A stretch of 64,000 nt of DNA from Mytilus galloprovincialis (Eukaryota > Mollusca > Bivalvia > Mytilida > Mytilidae), in the NCBI RefSeq assembly GCF_965363235.1, contig NC_134839.1:76285410-76349409 (forward strand), in the 5' to 3' direction. Under the pieces are notes generated by a model. That model saw nothing but the letters and a program-made list of their open reading frames with translations. It did not search any database and was not told the DNA's origin. Numbering within the stretch: the stretch's first letter is position 1; every line of letters starts with the position of its first letter. Below, piece by piece: positions 1 through 11,900 of this stretch. Both the position numbers and the translations under genes were made by a program.

Positions 1-807
1 TTCTACAACTGAGCTACATTTACAGGAAGTTAATTTTATTATTATAATGATATATCTACTTTAAAACCCTTAATTATTATACAGACGAGAAGTGACCTTT
101 AAAATTGTATTCCTGATAAGTTATGTTTGCGTAAATTAATATTTAATATGTATATAAATATCATGCCTCTTGCAAGTGCATATTACTTACCTATGCTTAT
201 ATGGCTTTCAAAGTCCTGCAGAAGGAGTTTTTATACAGATATATTGTTCACGTGATTACTCTAAACATTTCTTATCATGTTTATACTGGTCACATACCAG
301 TACTTCTCGATCTTTACCTTTATATTTATAGAAAATGCATAAGAAGATCGAAAAAAACTATTTCACGGTAAAGTAAGGAGAATTTAAATTTGTATTTTCC
401 AAATTAAATATTTTGGAGGAATGGTGCGCTTTAAATGCTTAGTTTTTGGTAGCAACCGGGTGTAACAATATATCGTCAACACATTTTAAGTTCAATGCAA
501 GAAAAAGAATAAAGACCACCGCAAATGTGGCATAGTTGTATATTAAAATATAAAACACTAATATCTCCCAACCCCATTCTCTATTTTTAACGGCTAAAGT
601 GAAACCAATAATAATCTATGAATGGGCAATAATTGCATGTAATTGGTCGATTTATATTGGTCTCTCACAATTAACCTCGGGCTGAAAGGACTGGTTGTGA
701 TTTTTTTTTCTACTCGGGGGCTATTGTGGCTGAGTAAGACATGGGCACTTGTACATTGCTGAAGGCTTTGTGCTGACCTGTAGATGAGTATTTTTTATTT
801 ATAGGTT
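1..807. other. AT-rich intergenic DNA, no gene seen
   Basis: I see no coding region, no intact RNA gene and no element with recognisable ends. Bases 1-22 read on the minus strand resemble a tRNA A-box region (TAGCTCAGTTG), but the rest of any tRNA would lie outside the window. Confidence 0.5.
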
Positions 808-949
808 AGACAATACTTGGTCATGTTTTATGAAGATTTGAGCCCAAGGCGAGGCGAAGCCGAGGGGTTAAATCTTCATAAAACATGACCAAGTATTGTC
901 TGATTCGCCTTGGGCTTAAATCTTCATAAAACATGACCAAGTATTGTCT
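808..949. mobile_element. Palindromic MITE-like hairpin element
   Basis: The left arm at 808-852 starts AGACAATACTTGG. It is an almost perfect reverse complement of 904-949. A second partial copy of the right arm lies at 868-902, separated by a GC-rich segment containing GAGGCGAAGCCGAGGG. No open reading frame is present. The structure fits a non-autonomous inverted-repeat element with one arm duplicated; the superfamily is unknown. Confidence 0.75.
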
Positions 950-1675
950 GACCAATTTAGAACATATTCACACTTTCGAGTGACCTTACAAAACTATCCT
1001 TTCCCATTGTAATATTCAAACCTAAATAAGAGTAATTAAATTCACTTTTTTTATGAACTAAATATAAAACATAGGTAATGATCATTTCAATGGATAAAAT
1101 GAAATAGCACTGACATAGTTTGTGAAGGATAAATTGTTTTACTTCTGCTTCAGGTAAAATTTAATACTTATATATCTTTAGATTTTTTTAATTTTAAATA
1201 GCAACACAATGTTATATAAATCCCCTTTTTGAAATTTGATTTTTTTTATAAATATAAAACTCTCTGTATGCATATTTGAATTCAGACCATTCAACATTAA
1301 ATGTTTACTTTTTATTGATAAATTAAAATGTATTGTGTTTCTCCGAAAACAATCATTTGCTTTATATATCAGCAGTCTGGCATTGTGTTTTTTTTTTTGA
1401 AAGAAAAAGAAAATAATTCCCTCAAATGTAAGGTATATAAATTAAATAAATATCATTTTATTTATTCTTACCAATTTTTTTTTTGTGTATTCTATATGTG
1501 TACCATTAAAAAATGCATGAAATATTGCAAAATTCAAAATGTTTTTATTTTAATCTTTGCTCTTTCATCTTTAATCAGTAGGCTATTTTCCCAAGGAAAA
1601 TGCCTTAGGGGATTGTACACTTCGTTAGTGCAGCTATTAAGAGTTCAATTTCATAATTAACTGACAATGAAAAGT
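950..1675. other. AT-rich intergenic DNA
   Basis: No element ends and no convincing gene. A 110-codon open frame at 1328-1660 is low-complexity, rich in Phe, Ile, Lys and Tyr as expected from AT-rich DNA, and has no domain. Confidence 0.5.
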
Positions 1676-1683
1676 CATTCGTG

Positions 1684-1906
1684 AGGCCCCTCATGGGGGG
1701 GTCCTAGTAATCACATAATCACCATATTTTTGCCAATATAATCACATAATCATTAAATATTTGCTTATCTTTAGTAATCAAATAATCATAAACTAAAAAT
1801 ACAGTCCTAGGTAATCAAATAATCATGAAATATTTGGCTTAATAATCAAATAATCATTAAAAAAACGGCCAAGTAATCACATAATCAAAAACCCCATGAG
1901 GGCCCT
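1684..1906. mobile_element. 223-bp hAT-like MITE with internal TAATCA repeats
   Basis: The element starts AGGCCCCTCATGGGG and ends with the inverted copy (AGGGCCCTCATGGGG when reversed), 14 of 15 bases matching. It is flanked by the perfect 8-bp direct repeat CATTCGTG at 1676-1683 and 1907-1914, a target duplication of hAT length. The interior is built from about six spaced copies of TAATCAMATAATCA. No coding capacity. Confidence 0.8.
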
Positions 1907-1914
1907 CATTCGTG

Positions 1915-2348
1915 TATAGCATTTCATAGTGCATGGAAAACCATATACTATGAAAAATTAGAGGGCAAAAAACTGTCTTTTCATTGGACGAGAAGGGGTG
2001 AGTATGTTCTAAATACATGTACTTGAATTGTTGAGTGTTACTGTAAAACAAGTTTACATGAGCTTTCTTTTAAAAGACAATCCTTTATAATTTTTAAATC
2101 TTATAAATGTACTGCTATTGTCTTCTCGTACTCTTATTTGATGATATTTTGTCTTAACTGCGAGACTTCTCTTTAGAACTTCGGCCCCGCACAACGCAAG
2201 AGGACATTTTGTTCAAAATGATGTTAGTTGTTTCGTTACTTTTCGTTACGTTTTCACGGTTTAGTTTTTAAAAGATCGTTTGTTTGCAATCTCCCAATCA
2301 AATAAGCATTTCAAATGTTGTAGATAAAATAGGTAAAAATATTATATT
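1915..2348. other. Intergenic DNA without recognised content
   Basis: AT-rich sequence. No gene, inverted repeat or dispersed repeat that I can name. Confidence 0.5.
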
Positions 2349-2515
2349 CAGTGGCGGATCCAGAAATGTTCATAAGTGGGGGCCCACTGACTGACCTAAG
2401 AGGGGGCCCGCTCCAGTCACCCTTCAGTGATTCCCTATGTAAGCAACCAAAATTTTTCCAAAAAAGGGGGGCCTTGGGCCCCCTGCCCCGCAAAATCCGC
2501 CTCTCATATTTAAAC
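2349..2515. mobile_element. Short GGCGGATCC-ended dispersed repeat
   Basis: The left end CAGTGGCGGATCC is matched in inverse orientation by ATCCGCCTCTC at the right end, with a G/C-rich interior. A related left half recurs at 29991-30115 and a related end (GGATCCGCCACT) near 56672. This marks a dispersed family of small non-autonomous DNA elements. No clear target duplication. Confidence 0.6.
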
Positions 2516-2629
2516 CTCACATAAATCCATCTTTAGTGAATTTGTCTTTTTAATAATTTTACTGAGGCTTTAATCATTTATCTGTGATAACTCATTATGA
2601 TTTTAGTAATTTTTATATGTTAACAGTTG

Positions 2630-4639
2630 CGGTACGTCTAAACACCACCTAGGCCGCCTTGGTGCACTAAGCTCCAGGAAGTGCACTAAGCCCATGATGG
2701 ACAAGTCAAATAAGCACCAAGGTCATTTAGTACGATACAGATTTGAATAAAGAGCATATATTTAAATTTTGGTGTAAATATATTCAGAAATAAAAGAGTT
2801 ATTAACATTTTATATGACACGCGCCGATTTTGTGTAATGTGTCCAGTTGTCACATTGTTGATGGAATCCAATGAAGCTTGACGAATTTATAAATACTGCA
2901 CTAAGGATATGAAGCAAAGGTTAAATATGCACCAAGATCATTAATTTAGATAAATCATTATTTAAAAAAAAAATATGTTGGTTCGATGATATAAAGAGAT
3001 TTAAAAATTATTAACATCTTTAACGTGACACGCGCTCTACTTGTGTAATGTCTGATCACCTTGTTAATTGATCCAATCAATTCTGATGGATTATCTTTTA
3101 ACTAGTAAATTATATTCTTTGTTCTTAACTAGTAATGATAAAAGGGCTGTTGATCTTTTCTTTGATGCTTTGTTGTAAAAAAAATATTTGGAAAAAAGTG
3201 TTTATTTGGAAATAAATGATTTGCGGAAATAATAGTAAAAACAATAGAAATTGGCTTTTACTCAAAGCGGAGTATGTTGTTGTCTATTTCTTTCTTTTTA
3301 TTCTTTCCCATTTACTGTTTCAATATTAACACGAATAGACACAAATCATAATACAGACTTACTTCAAATATAAGAGTTAAAATGTGGCGACCTTGGGGTT
3401 CAACATGTTCAATGCAACCCATTTGCAACAAGTATGACAGACCACTTGAAATTCTGCAAGAGGTAATTATTATTAAATTTATATTTCATATAAATAAATA
3501 GTTAGTGTATGATTGCAAATGAGACAAATATCCACCACTGTCCATAGGTCATAGTGGAACGGCGAAGATAAAAGCAAATAAAGGTCGCGCAATACAACCT
3601 TAAACGATGACAAAACGCATACCGTTTAGTCAACTTAATTTTTCAGATTTAGTCAAAAAGTTTAAATCAAAATTAAATTGTAGAAGAATTTTTTTTTATA
3701 TGCTGGATTAATAGTTATGTTTTTACAGAACTGAAATAATTTAGAGACATGATAATTATATAGTGATAATTTAGTTTAATTTCTATAGTCTCTCATAAAT
3801 CTTGTAAAGAGATATTGTCATAAAATGCTCTACGTAATTTCTATATATGTTAAACATCATATATATATATTAAATAAATAAGCATAAACTCCTTGGTGAT
3901 GAATAAATATAGATTTAACACATAGCAATTCGTTCTCTTTCTGTCGTATAATAAAAGACAGCTTCAAACTGGACAGATGTGATGTCACACGATTTCTCTC
4001 ATTCGATGTGTATAAAGACAAATCATGACTTATATTTGCTTGTGAGCCTTTGTTATATTTATTTATTGATAATGTCATCCATACTTACTTACTTTCTTAC
4101 ATATGTTTATAAACTATATGTTTCATATCTGTTGATAGTTATCAAAATGAAATATTAATAAATGAATTTATGTAGTCGTTTTGTGCACTTTCGAATTACA
4201 ACGAAGTATTGATTAAAAACAAATAAAAGTATAAAGTCAAAATAGCATATTAAAAAATACACACAAAAAAAGAAAGAAATACAAAGTTTTGTTTTAAATC
4301 CTACAAAAATAAAATACACGCAATAACACGACAAACAAAAAGGTGTAATTATATATAAGCCGTGTAATTGTTGTTTCTTTATTTCTTCATGGATCAGTGA
4401 TTTTATTACCTGGTTAATTACTAGCACGTGCCGTCGGACAAAACCTTTGATGACAGAAAAAATCAAATTACGACTTAACTCCAATTTTTAATGACTAAAA
4501 AATTCAGATACATTATCTTCATGAAAAACTACGTCCGATGGTATGTTTTTTTCATTCATAGCACCACCCCATCATGGGCTTAGTGCACTTCCTGGAGCTT
4601 AGTGCACCAAGGCGGCCTAGGTGGTGTTTAGACCCTCCC
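2630..4639 (+). mobile_element. Mutator-like (MULE) element 1, 2.0 kb
   Basis: The terminal inverted repeat of about 75 bp starts CGGTACGTCTAAACACCACC on the left and GGGAGGGTCTAAACACCACC on the right (reversed). It runs on through a shared GTGCACTAAGC region. Flanking AACAGTTG at 2622-2629 and 4640-4647 is an 8-bp target duplication, nine with one mismatch. It shares its terminal TCTAAACAC motif with element 2 at 5586-8066. The only conserved coding trace is the short first exon at 3382-3462. Mutator-like is inferred from long terminal repeats plus an 8-9 bp duplication. Confidence 0.75.
3382..3462 (+). pseudogene. Putative first exon of MULE protein (MWRPWG...)
   Basis: A 27-codon open frame starts MWRPWGSTCSMQPICNKYDR and ends exactly at a good splice donor (GAG|GTAATT). 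The same start, MWRPWG, occurs in the other Mutator-like element of this window on its minus strand at 7385. Conservation between two diverged elements suggests a real first exon of the element-encoded protein. No transposase domain survives downstream in this copy. Function unknown; zinc-finger-type Cys residues are possible but too few to call. Confidence 0.4.
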
Positions 4640-5169
4640 AACAGTTGGGGGTACCACGATTTCCCGAGAAATACGAGAAAAACGTAATATCCCAAAAACA
4701 AACTGATATATCCCGAGAAAAAGATTTTTAATGGTGTTATAGGTGTTGTACTGATTAAATTAGTGTAACAGCATACAATAATAAGGTTTAAGGGCTAGGC
4801 GTTCATATTTAATAAAAGTACACGCAATCTTCATAAAATCGATTTTTATATCTTGTATCGTGTTATATCCATCGAATGGCAGGACCGAATAACAGGACCG
4901 TAAATGAAAAATGCTAATAACTTTTTCATTTCTGAAAGGATTTATCTAAAATTTGAAATATAATAAGATTTTATCATTTTATATATCGATGTAAGAAGAA
5001 ATAAATAGATTTATTTTTTTAAAAACGTCAGAAAACATGACCTAACCAACGCGGATAATGACAGGGCCAACATCGACAATGACAGGACCAAATAAAAATG
5101 CTAATAACTTTTTTATTTCTCAAAGGAATTAAATATAAAATAAGAAGTCATCTTTCAATACATGAATTT

Positions 5170-5200
<31 letters not shown>

Positions 5201-5585
5201 CTTGCGAAAACGTGACATTCTTAAACTTGCGAAAACGTGAATTCTTAAATTTTGATCCATAATTAATAAGATATTTCTAAAAATAAACCTCAAGAAAAAC
5301 ACTTTTTAGTGGGTAAAAACTTGACCTAGCTGACAAATGTACGTTGGCGGACAGAAAGTCAAAGGACAAAAAGACACAAAGGATAAATATACAATTGTTT
5401 GAATATTTAAGAGAGAGATGTTAAATATTTACTTGTTAATGCATATATATTCATTTTACAATTTAGGAAATATAGATTATTAAACTAGATGTTAAAATTG
5501 AGATTTATTGAATTATAATCATTATATTTTTGACATCATGCAGTCGCTTAAGTCAGGGACTTTCTACTTTAATGTTCTGAAAATA

Positions 5586-8066
5586 GGGTGCGTCTAAACA
5601 CTGCTAAGGAGTCCTTAGTGCACTAAGGACTTATAACATGCCACTAAGGACTAGATGGAGTGCTGTTACATGTAATTTCTTTTCATATTATGGTAGAGAA
5701 TGATATTTAATGCATAAATTTCATTTTTTGTAGAAAAAAAAATCATAGATAAATAAGATATTCGACATTATTTAGACACGTGCCTGTATTTCTTTGATGT
5801 GCCGAAAATCAATGAACCGTTTGACACGTGTCTAATTACACAACTGATTACACGGGAATCATGCTATTTGTTGTGTTTAATGGACAAGATTGGTAAAGTT
5901 GGATACTAATAAATGAATTGTTGTTGAAATACTATTAATGTGTTTTTATTTCAGAATGAAGAAGTTTTTTGTAATTATTTCTTGTAAATAATAAATATGT
6001 CTCCTGGCCAGAACAATATATTATATCTAATGAAGGTTTTATAATTTGATGTTCATATTAATAAATGACAGAATATATGTCTTTTAAATATTTTAATTCA
6101 CATTTATATATACAGATATTTACATTACATTTCATAGCACTGAATATAAGACATTTAAATGTTCAAAATCGCGGCTGTGTTCGGGCAACTCTAGGTCTTT
6201 TTGTCTGGCATGGTTTCTTTGTAAGTCTTTGGGGTAATGGCATGGTAAAGTCATACAGAGTACTTGTCACAGTTTTTTCTTTTTCTGAAGTCAATCTGGA
6301 CCTGTCACTGTCTTTCATAAGTTTATGAAAAAGACGATCTTTTTGATCAGCTGATTTTGTAAGCCAGCATTGATACAATAATTGGTGGCGCATATAGTAT
6401 CCAAACAGCAGGTAATTGCCTTGGCTGTACAGTGTTCGTCTTAAGTCGGCAAACTCCAGCTTGACTAGTTCGTGGATAATTTTCACAAGTTCTGGTATAC
6501 TTTTCGGTTTCCAGTTAATCGCCGTTTTGAACACATGATTTATTGATTCACAATTGTTATTTGTCCATAAATCAACATGCTGAAGCTGATTACGTGGTTT
6601 TAATACATATTCGTACAATCGCTCTTTAAGTTTTTGAAAGTACGTGTCGAAATTTGGGTAAGAGACAGATATGTTTGCTGCTTTTTCGTTGAAATCATCA
6701 TGATCTTGGGCTGTGATAAGTCCAGTAGCACCGAAAATTGAATTTAATACTTCGTAGCGTTCTTTGTCGTTGGAACCAAAATGACACAGAAATTAATAAC
6801 TATAAGTTACCCTACGGCCTTCAACAGTGAGTAATGCACATACGAGTAAAGCACATACCACATAGTCGTTATTTCATAAATTATTTCTTACAATATGTTA
6901 AACAAACAATTTTGTAATAAACAAGAATACAAATTGGATTCCCTTCTAACAAACAAGATCTTCTTAAAGAAAACTGAATTAAAGTAATATTATTTGAAAA
7001 TATTTCTGTTGGTCTTTTTCTTTTTTTTTAATTTTCAAATCATGTGGTTAAGGCATATTTTCAAGGCATTTGTACAAAGCATTCTCTTTTTCTGTCAACA
7101 TTATATCTTTAACTCTAAATTAACAAATGCAGGAAGTTATTCGTAAATAATGTACTAAACACTGTGGAACATTTTGAAAAACATTTATTGCTTTCATATT
7201 TATATATTTGAAATAAAACCTAGTCTGACTAAAATTTGTTAAATGATTATTTTGAACTTCTTTTACTTTTAGAAAAAAAAAATGTTAAACAATTTCAAAT
7301 AAATAAGTATCGTATGAAGCCTTTGTAAACTGATACCAAACTGGTAGAAAACTGGTGGTTTTGATAAACCCCAAGGACGCCACATGATTTTTTTCAATTC
7401 AATCGTTATTCGTACTAGAACGTATAAAGCAGTATTAGAAAGTGGAAAAATAAAAATCATGATTTATAGTTTTTTTTCGGAATTTACTCATGTTTTAGTG
7501 AAGCCATTTGTATATACACGCATCTTTGTCGGAACTAAAATAAAAACAAAAAAGTTATAAATATATATATTCATTTTGTCTTCATGTCTCTTACATAAAC
7601 ATTTTACCAAGCTGACCACACTCTTACTTATTACTTGGCGCACATCAAGGATAAAACCTATGGCAAATAACTTTGTCGGGAAATAAACGAAACAAAAGCA
7701 AAATTATTTGTCCTTTTAATAATTTTAAATAAAAACACATTTTATTATGATAATCAAGTATTAATCTTTTCGATACAATTGTTAATTACTTAAATTAAAG
7801 AATATGATTGTTATATTATTTGGCACGTGTCAATCGGTTCATTGATTTTCGGTATATCAAAGAAAAATACGCACGTGCCTAGAAAATGTTGAATATCTTT
7901 TTTATTTATGATTATTTTTCTATAAAATTTGAAATTTATGCATTAAATATCAATCTCTAACATAATATGTAAAAATAACACGTATAACAGTAGTCCTTCT
8001 AGTCCTTAGTGGCATTGTATAGTCCTTAGTGCACTAAGGAGTCCTTAGCAGTGTTTAGACGTACCG
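5586..8066 (-). mobile_element. Mutator-like (MULE) element 2, 2.5 kb, with transposase remnant
   Basis: Bounded by a perfect 9-bp target duplication CTGAAAATA (5577-5585 and 8067-8075). Terminal repeats start GGGTGCGTCTAAACACTGCT on the left and CGGTACGTCTAAACACTGCT on the right (reversed), continuing through AAGGAGTCCTTAGTGCAC. A transposase C-terminal remnant lies at 6163-6780 and the MWRPWG exon at 7269-7385, both on the minus strand and in the expected 5' to 3' order. A 9-bp duplication is the classic Mutator-like length. Confidence 0.85.
6163..6780 (-). pseudogene. MULE-type transposase C-terminal fragment
   Basis: The minus strand is open for about 205 codons, from roughly 6780 to the stop at 6163, beyond the nearest usable start near 6618. 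It contains LWTNNNCESINHVFKTAINW. The NN-x-ES-x-N pattern is typical of the end of the catalytic domain in Mutator-like transposases, followed by a basic tail (LTKKPCQTKRPRVARTQP). The N-terminal catalytic part is missing: at about 6778 the frame runs into a dispersed repeat (ATGACACAGAAATTAA). It is a truncated, inactive copy. Assignment to the MULE family rests on this pattern and on the element's 9-bp target duplication. Confidence 0.65.
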
Positions 8067-8311
8067 CTGAAAATATTAAAAAAAAACCCCAACTATATGT
8101 GATTTTAATTACTGTCATCACAAACTAAACTTATTTATGGCTTATTTCACACCTTTTGTTTGTTACCTTATAATTTTGATTAAACGTGTCAGATTATGAC
8201 CGGTGATTAAACCATAAAAAAAACTTTTTCTCGGGAAAATATCAGCTTGTTTTGGGGATATCACGTTTTTCTTGTATTTCTCGGGAAATCGTGGTACCGT
8301 TTACAACTGTT

Positions 8312-8910
8312 TTGGTGTGAACTGGAAGACTTTTCTTTAAAGAACCCCACTGAATGGCAATTTCAATAAGTTAGTTGTGGGTCATTTTGAGGTGTACGTC
8401 TCAGTGCAGTTTTAATCTCAGTATTAATTAGTCTTTATAATATTGGCACTGATTATAATCTATTCTATTACTATTATCAAAATATCATGACCATAATGTT
8501 CATTTTCCCGATGATTACTTTATTTTTTAAAATTATAACTTTTTGTAGCATGTAAATCATTTTTAGTGTCAATAACTATTTATGTTTGTCGAGTGCTAAT
8601 CATGTTAAATATGTGTGTTCGTCAAATTCATGCCTTTTATATTGAAAAAAAAAATTATATACATACATTACCTCAGTTCTTTGACTATAATATTATAGCA
8701 AAGACATATAATATTGTATTATATGTCTCTGATAATAGTTAGTATATATAGTCCGAGTTATAACGTATTCCTGCTTTTAGTCTACCCTACATTTTCGGAT
8801 ATAACATTTGTGTTTTAGGTATATCCATTTTGAACTTCCGGTTTCATTTTTTTCAAGAACATTTTTACAATTTACTCATGCTGTCATAATACTGTTCAAG
8901 AGCCAACAGA
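8312..8910. other. Upstream region of NDUFA10
   Basis: AT-rich sequence before the NDUFA10 start. It holds a perfect 27-bp inverted repeat at 8702-8728 (11-bp arms AGACATATAAT, 5-base loop), about 180 bp before the start codon. I cannot identify a TATA box or transcription start with confidence. Confidence 0.4.
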
Positions 8911-11900
8911 ATGGCTAACATACTGAATTCTGTTAGAGTTATTGGGCGAATTTCATCGTTGGATGGATTGAAGTTATTACCCGCAGCAGTCAATACCTCA
9001 GTAACTCAAAAAGCCAAGTTGCATTCTGTCAAGGACACAGTAAACCCACTTCCAGCAAGTCAATATCCACCATGGGATTATATTAATAATCCATACCGTT
9101 GGTTTCATCAGTTTTACGAACACACAACAAAAAGGTTAGATGAGAACTCTAAGATAATTATAGTTGAAGGAAATATAGGTACTGATAAGGTTAGAGTTGG
9201 AAAAAAGATTGCCGACGAATTTGGTATGCTTTTCTTACCAGATGTACCAGAAGAGGCAATTTTTGTCAATGAAAATGGATTTGATCAGAGGGAATTGAAT
9301 CCTCGTCTTGGAGAGGATAGATTCTATGATTTGAAAGATCTATACACTGCTAAACGACCACAAGATATTTTAGGATTTGGAAGAACGCAACTGGAAATGT
9401 TCAAGAGACGATTTTTCAACTATAATTTAGCTCTGCGTCATCTATTAAATACAGGTAAATTAAATGTTTTGTTTTTTTTAAAGCGATAATGCTAATTCAT
9501 TTGTAATTAGGAGTCCGGCAAATAGACCATTGCACATCAGCGAAAGGACCATTGCACTTTAGTGTGACCATCATACTTGGAAGCAAGTTTACTCGTACCA
9601 CAGAATACTTGTACCACGTTAACTTGTACCAAAAAAGTTAACTCGTACCAACGTAAACTCGTGCCACTGTTAACTTGAACCATTAAAAATATATTGTAAA
9701 CTTAATGAAAATAACGTTGAATTATTGAATTTTATACTGGATTTTAATGAAAACTTAGACAAAAAAAACGAAAACGAATGTTTTTTTAAGCTTTATTTTT
9801 TAAACTGATCTTTCAAACTAGTTTTAAGCCAGAAAAAAGTAAAAACATTGCTTTAAGGTTCATGTGGACCCTATGGCTAAAATGGTCGTATTTTCACCTC
9901 AAAATTTTCTCTGAGTACAGACAAACCTGTGCATCTGAAAATTGTTTAAGGCATAGCATGCCCTAGATAAATAGAATTCAAATGCATTGTATGAGTTAGA
10001 AATTTCATAACTTAATTGGATTTTGCCGTTTGTTTTTTTTCGTCCCTGCAGATGATGATAAAATTAACAGACAGTTGAGTTTCCCTTGATATGGTCCACT
10101 CAGATACACAGTTAAATCACCAATTATTGCCAGGTATCTATTGTCCATGTCAATCAATACCGCTCACTTCAATTATTACCTGTGGGGAAGTTTTTAAACC
10201 TGTTTCCCAACTTAGTTTATTTTGGCACCTTCTCGAGGAATGAAAAAAAGTGCACTGCAAAATCCTGGTAAGTTTTTATTTTTCTAAAAACAAAAACATA
10301 TTTGAAATTTATTTATCTAGGGCATGCTATATGCCTGAATATTTTTACAGATGCGCAGGTTTGTCTGTACTCAGAGTAAATTTTGAGGTGAAAATACGGC
10401 CATTTTAGCCATAGGGTCCACATGAACCTTAACTGTACAATGCTGTACATACCTTATGTTGAATATCTATATCCAAATTAAATTTATTAAAGCTGTAATC
10501 CATGATCACAAAGTGAATGCTATGTTTACAATTGTTGAAAGCCATGTGCTTTATGGCAGGAAAATTCGGGAAACCCCTTAACAGGAAACAGTTACATTTC
10601 ATTGTTATTTATAGACAGTAAGAATTTCATTTTGGAAATCATTTTGATCAACTGCTAAGATTTATTCATTAAAAATTAATATTTTATTGGGGTGAAACTG
10701 ATAATACTTTAATAATCTACACCTGCCACAGTATTTTTTATCCAATAGACAAGGAACATTAGCTACAAATTGGTCATTGTACTTTCAAATTATATACATT
10801 TTACAGACTTAAGAGGTATTAGGTGAAAGCAAAGTATATATTCATCATTAAACACCATTTAAATGCATTTAAATAAGTTGGTACAAGTTTGCATAATCCC
10901 CATTGGTACAAGGTTTTTTTCAGTGGTACGACTAACGAGTTGACGTTGGTACGAGTTTACAATGGTACGGGATAACTATTATTCATCATACTTTAGCACC
11001 TCACAGTCCTACACAATACAATATTGTCCAGTTTAGCTCTCTCACTAGAAAAACACCAGCAGGGTTTTCTGAATGTGCTGAAGTCTGTCTTGGTATTAGC
11101 CTATATAGACTATCATTAGACCCATATTGTCTTGTTGATAAGTTATTCTGGTTTGATAACAAATTTTAATGAGGGCATTTAATATATTTTTGATATTAAT
11201 ATGATTGATTGTCTTTGGTCACTTTTAGAATAGTAATGTATTACAGTAATTTCAATCATTATGTCATGAATGTTCCATTACTATTCTAAATGTTATCAGA
11301 CTTAACAGCCTTCATTGTTCTTGATTATATACAAACATCTACATGTATATCTTCTGATTTCAGGGCTTTCATATAAGTCAAAACGTTTGGTCACCTGTTA
11401 AATACCATTCACTGCATTTCCTTAGAAATTGGACATTTGTTTATGAAGTTGCAGATAATTGTTACAAATAATTTATGAAGTGAAATATGTTTTCAAATTG
11501 CAATAGATTATCAAAGTATACATTTATAGCGTATAAATTTCAGGACAAGGAGTTGTGATGGAGAGAAGTTACTGGAGTGATCGTTGCTTTGCTGATGCTA
11601 TGTCCAAATGTGGATATTTCACCCGTGAAGGTAATTTAAGACACTTCAACAGTGTTTTAAGTAACATTTCCAAACTTTTCCCTTTAGACTTATAAATACA
11701 TTGTACATGTTGTACACATGTATACAAATTCCTCATACACATGATACAGGAATAGGAAAAAATTAGTGTTGTCAAATCGTACACTTTTGCCTAACCGGTT
11801 ACTCGGATAATCGTTCGACCGATTAACCGGTTAACCGGTAATTTAAGTTGGTGTTTGAAAGCCTTATCAATAGAACCCTACACATAGATATAAGATGTGG

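Larger units (their letters stand above)
2622..8311. mobile_element. Older inverted-repeat element split by two Mutator-like insertions
   Basis: A roughly 70-bp segment at 4640-4712, beginning AACAGTTGGGGGTACCACG, is repeated in inverse orientation at 8239-8311 with about 85-90% identity; both arms contain GATTTCCCGAGAAATAC. These are the terminal repeats of one element whose own sequence, after removing the insertions at 2630-4639 and 5586-8066, is about 1.2 kb. Its left AACAGTTG became the target duplication of the first insertion (2622-2629 and 4640-4647). The interior (4880-5160) has two diverged copies of a roughly 180-bp unit containing AATGCTAATAACTTTTT and a poly-A run near 5171. Superfamily unknown. 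Confidence 0.7.

Noticed and set aside
1-22. tRNA-like A box on the minus strand at the left edge (TAGCTCAGTTG)
   Set aside because: Only the 5' quarter could lie in the window, and the D-arm and acceptor pairing cannot be tested.
1328-1660. 110-codon open frame
   Set aside because: Low-complexity AT-rich translation, no domain, no splice context; expected by chance.
4155-4484. 109-codon minus-strand open frame inside MULE 1
   Set aside because: Phe/Ile/Tyr-rich chance frame in AT-rich DNA; does not resemble a transposase.
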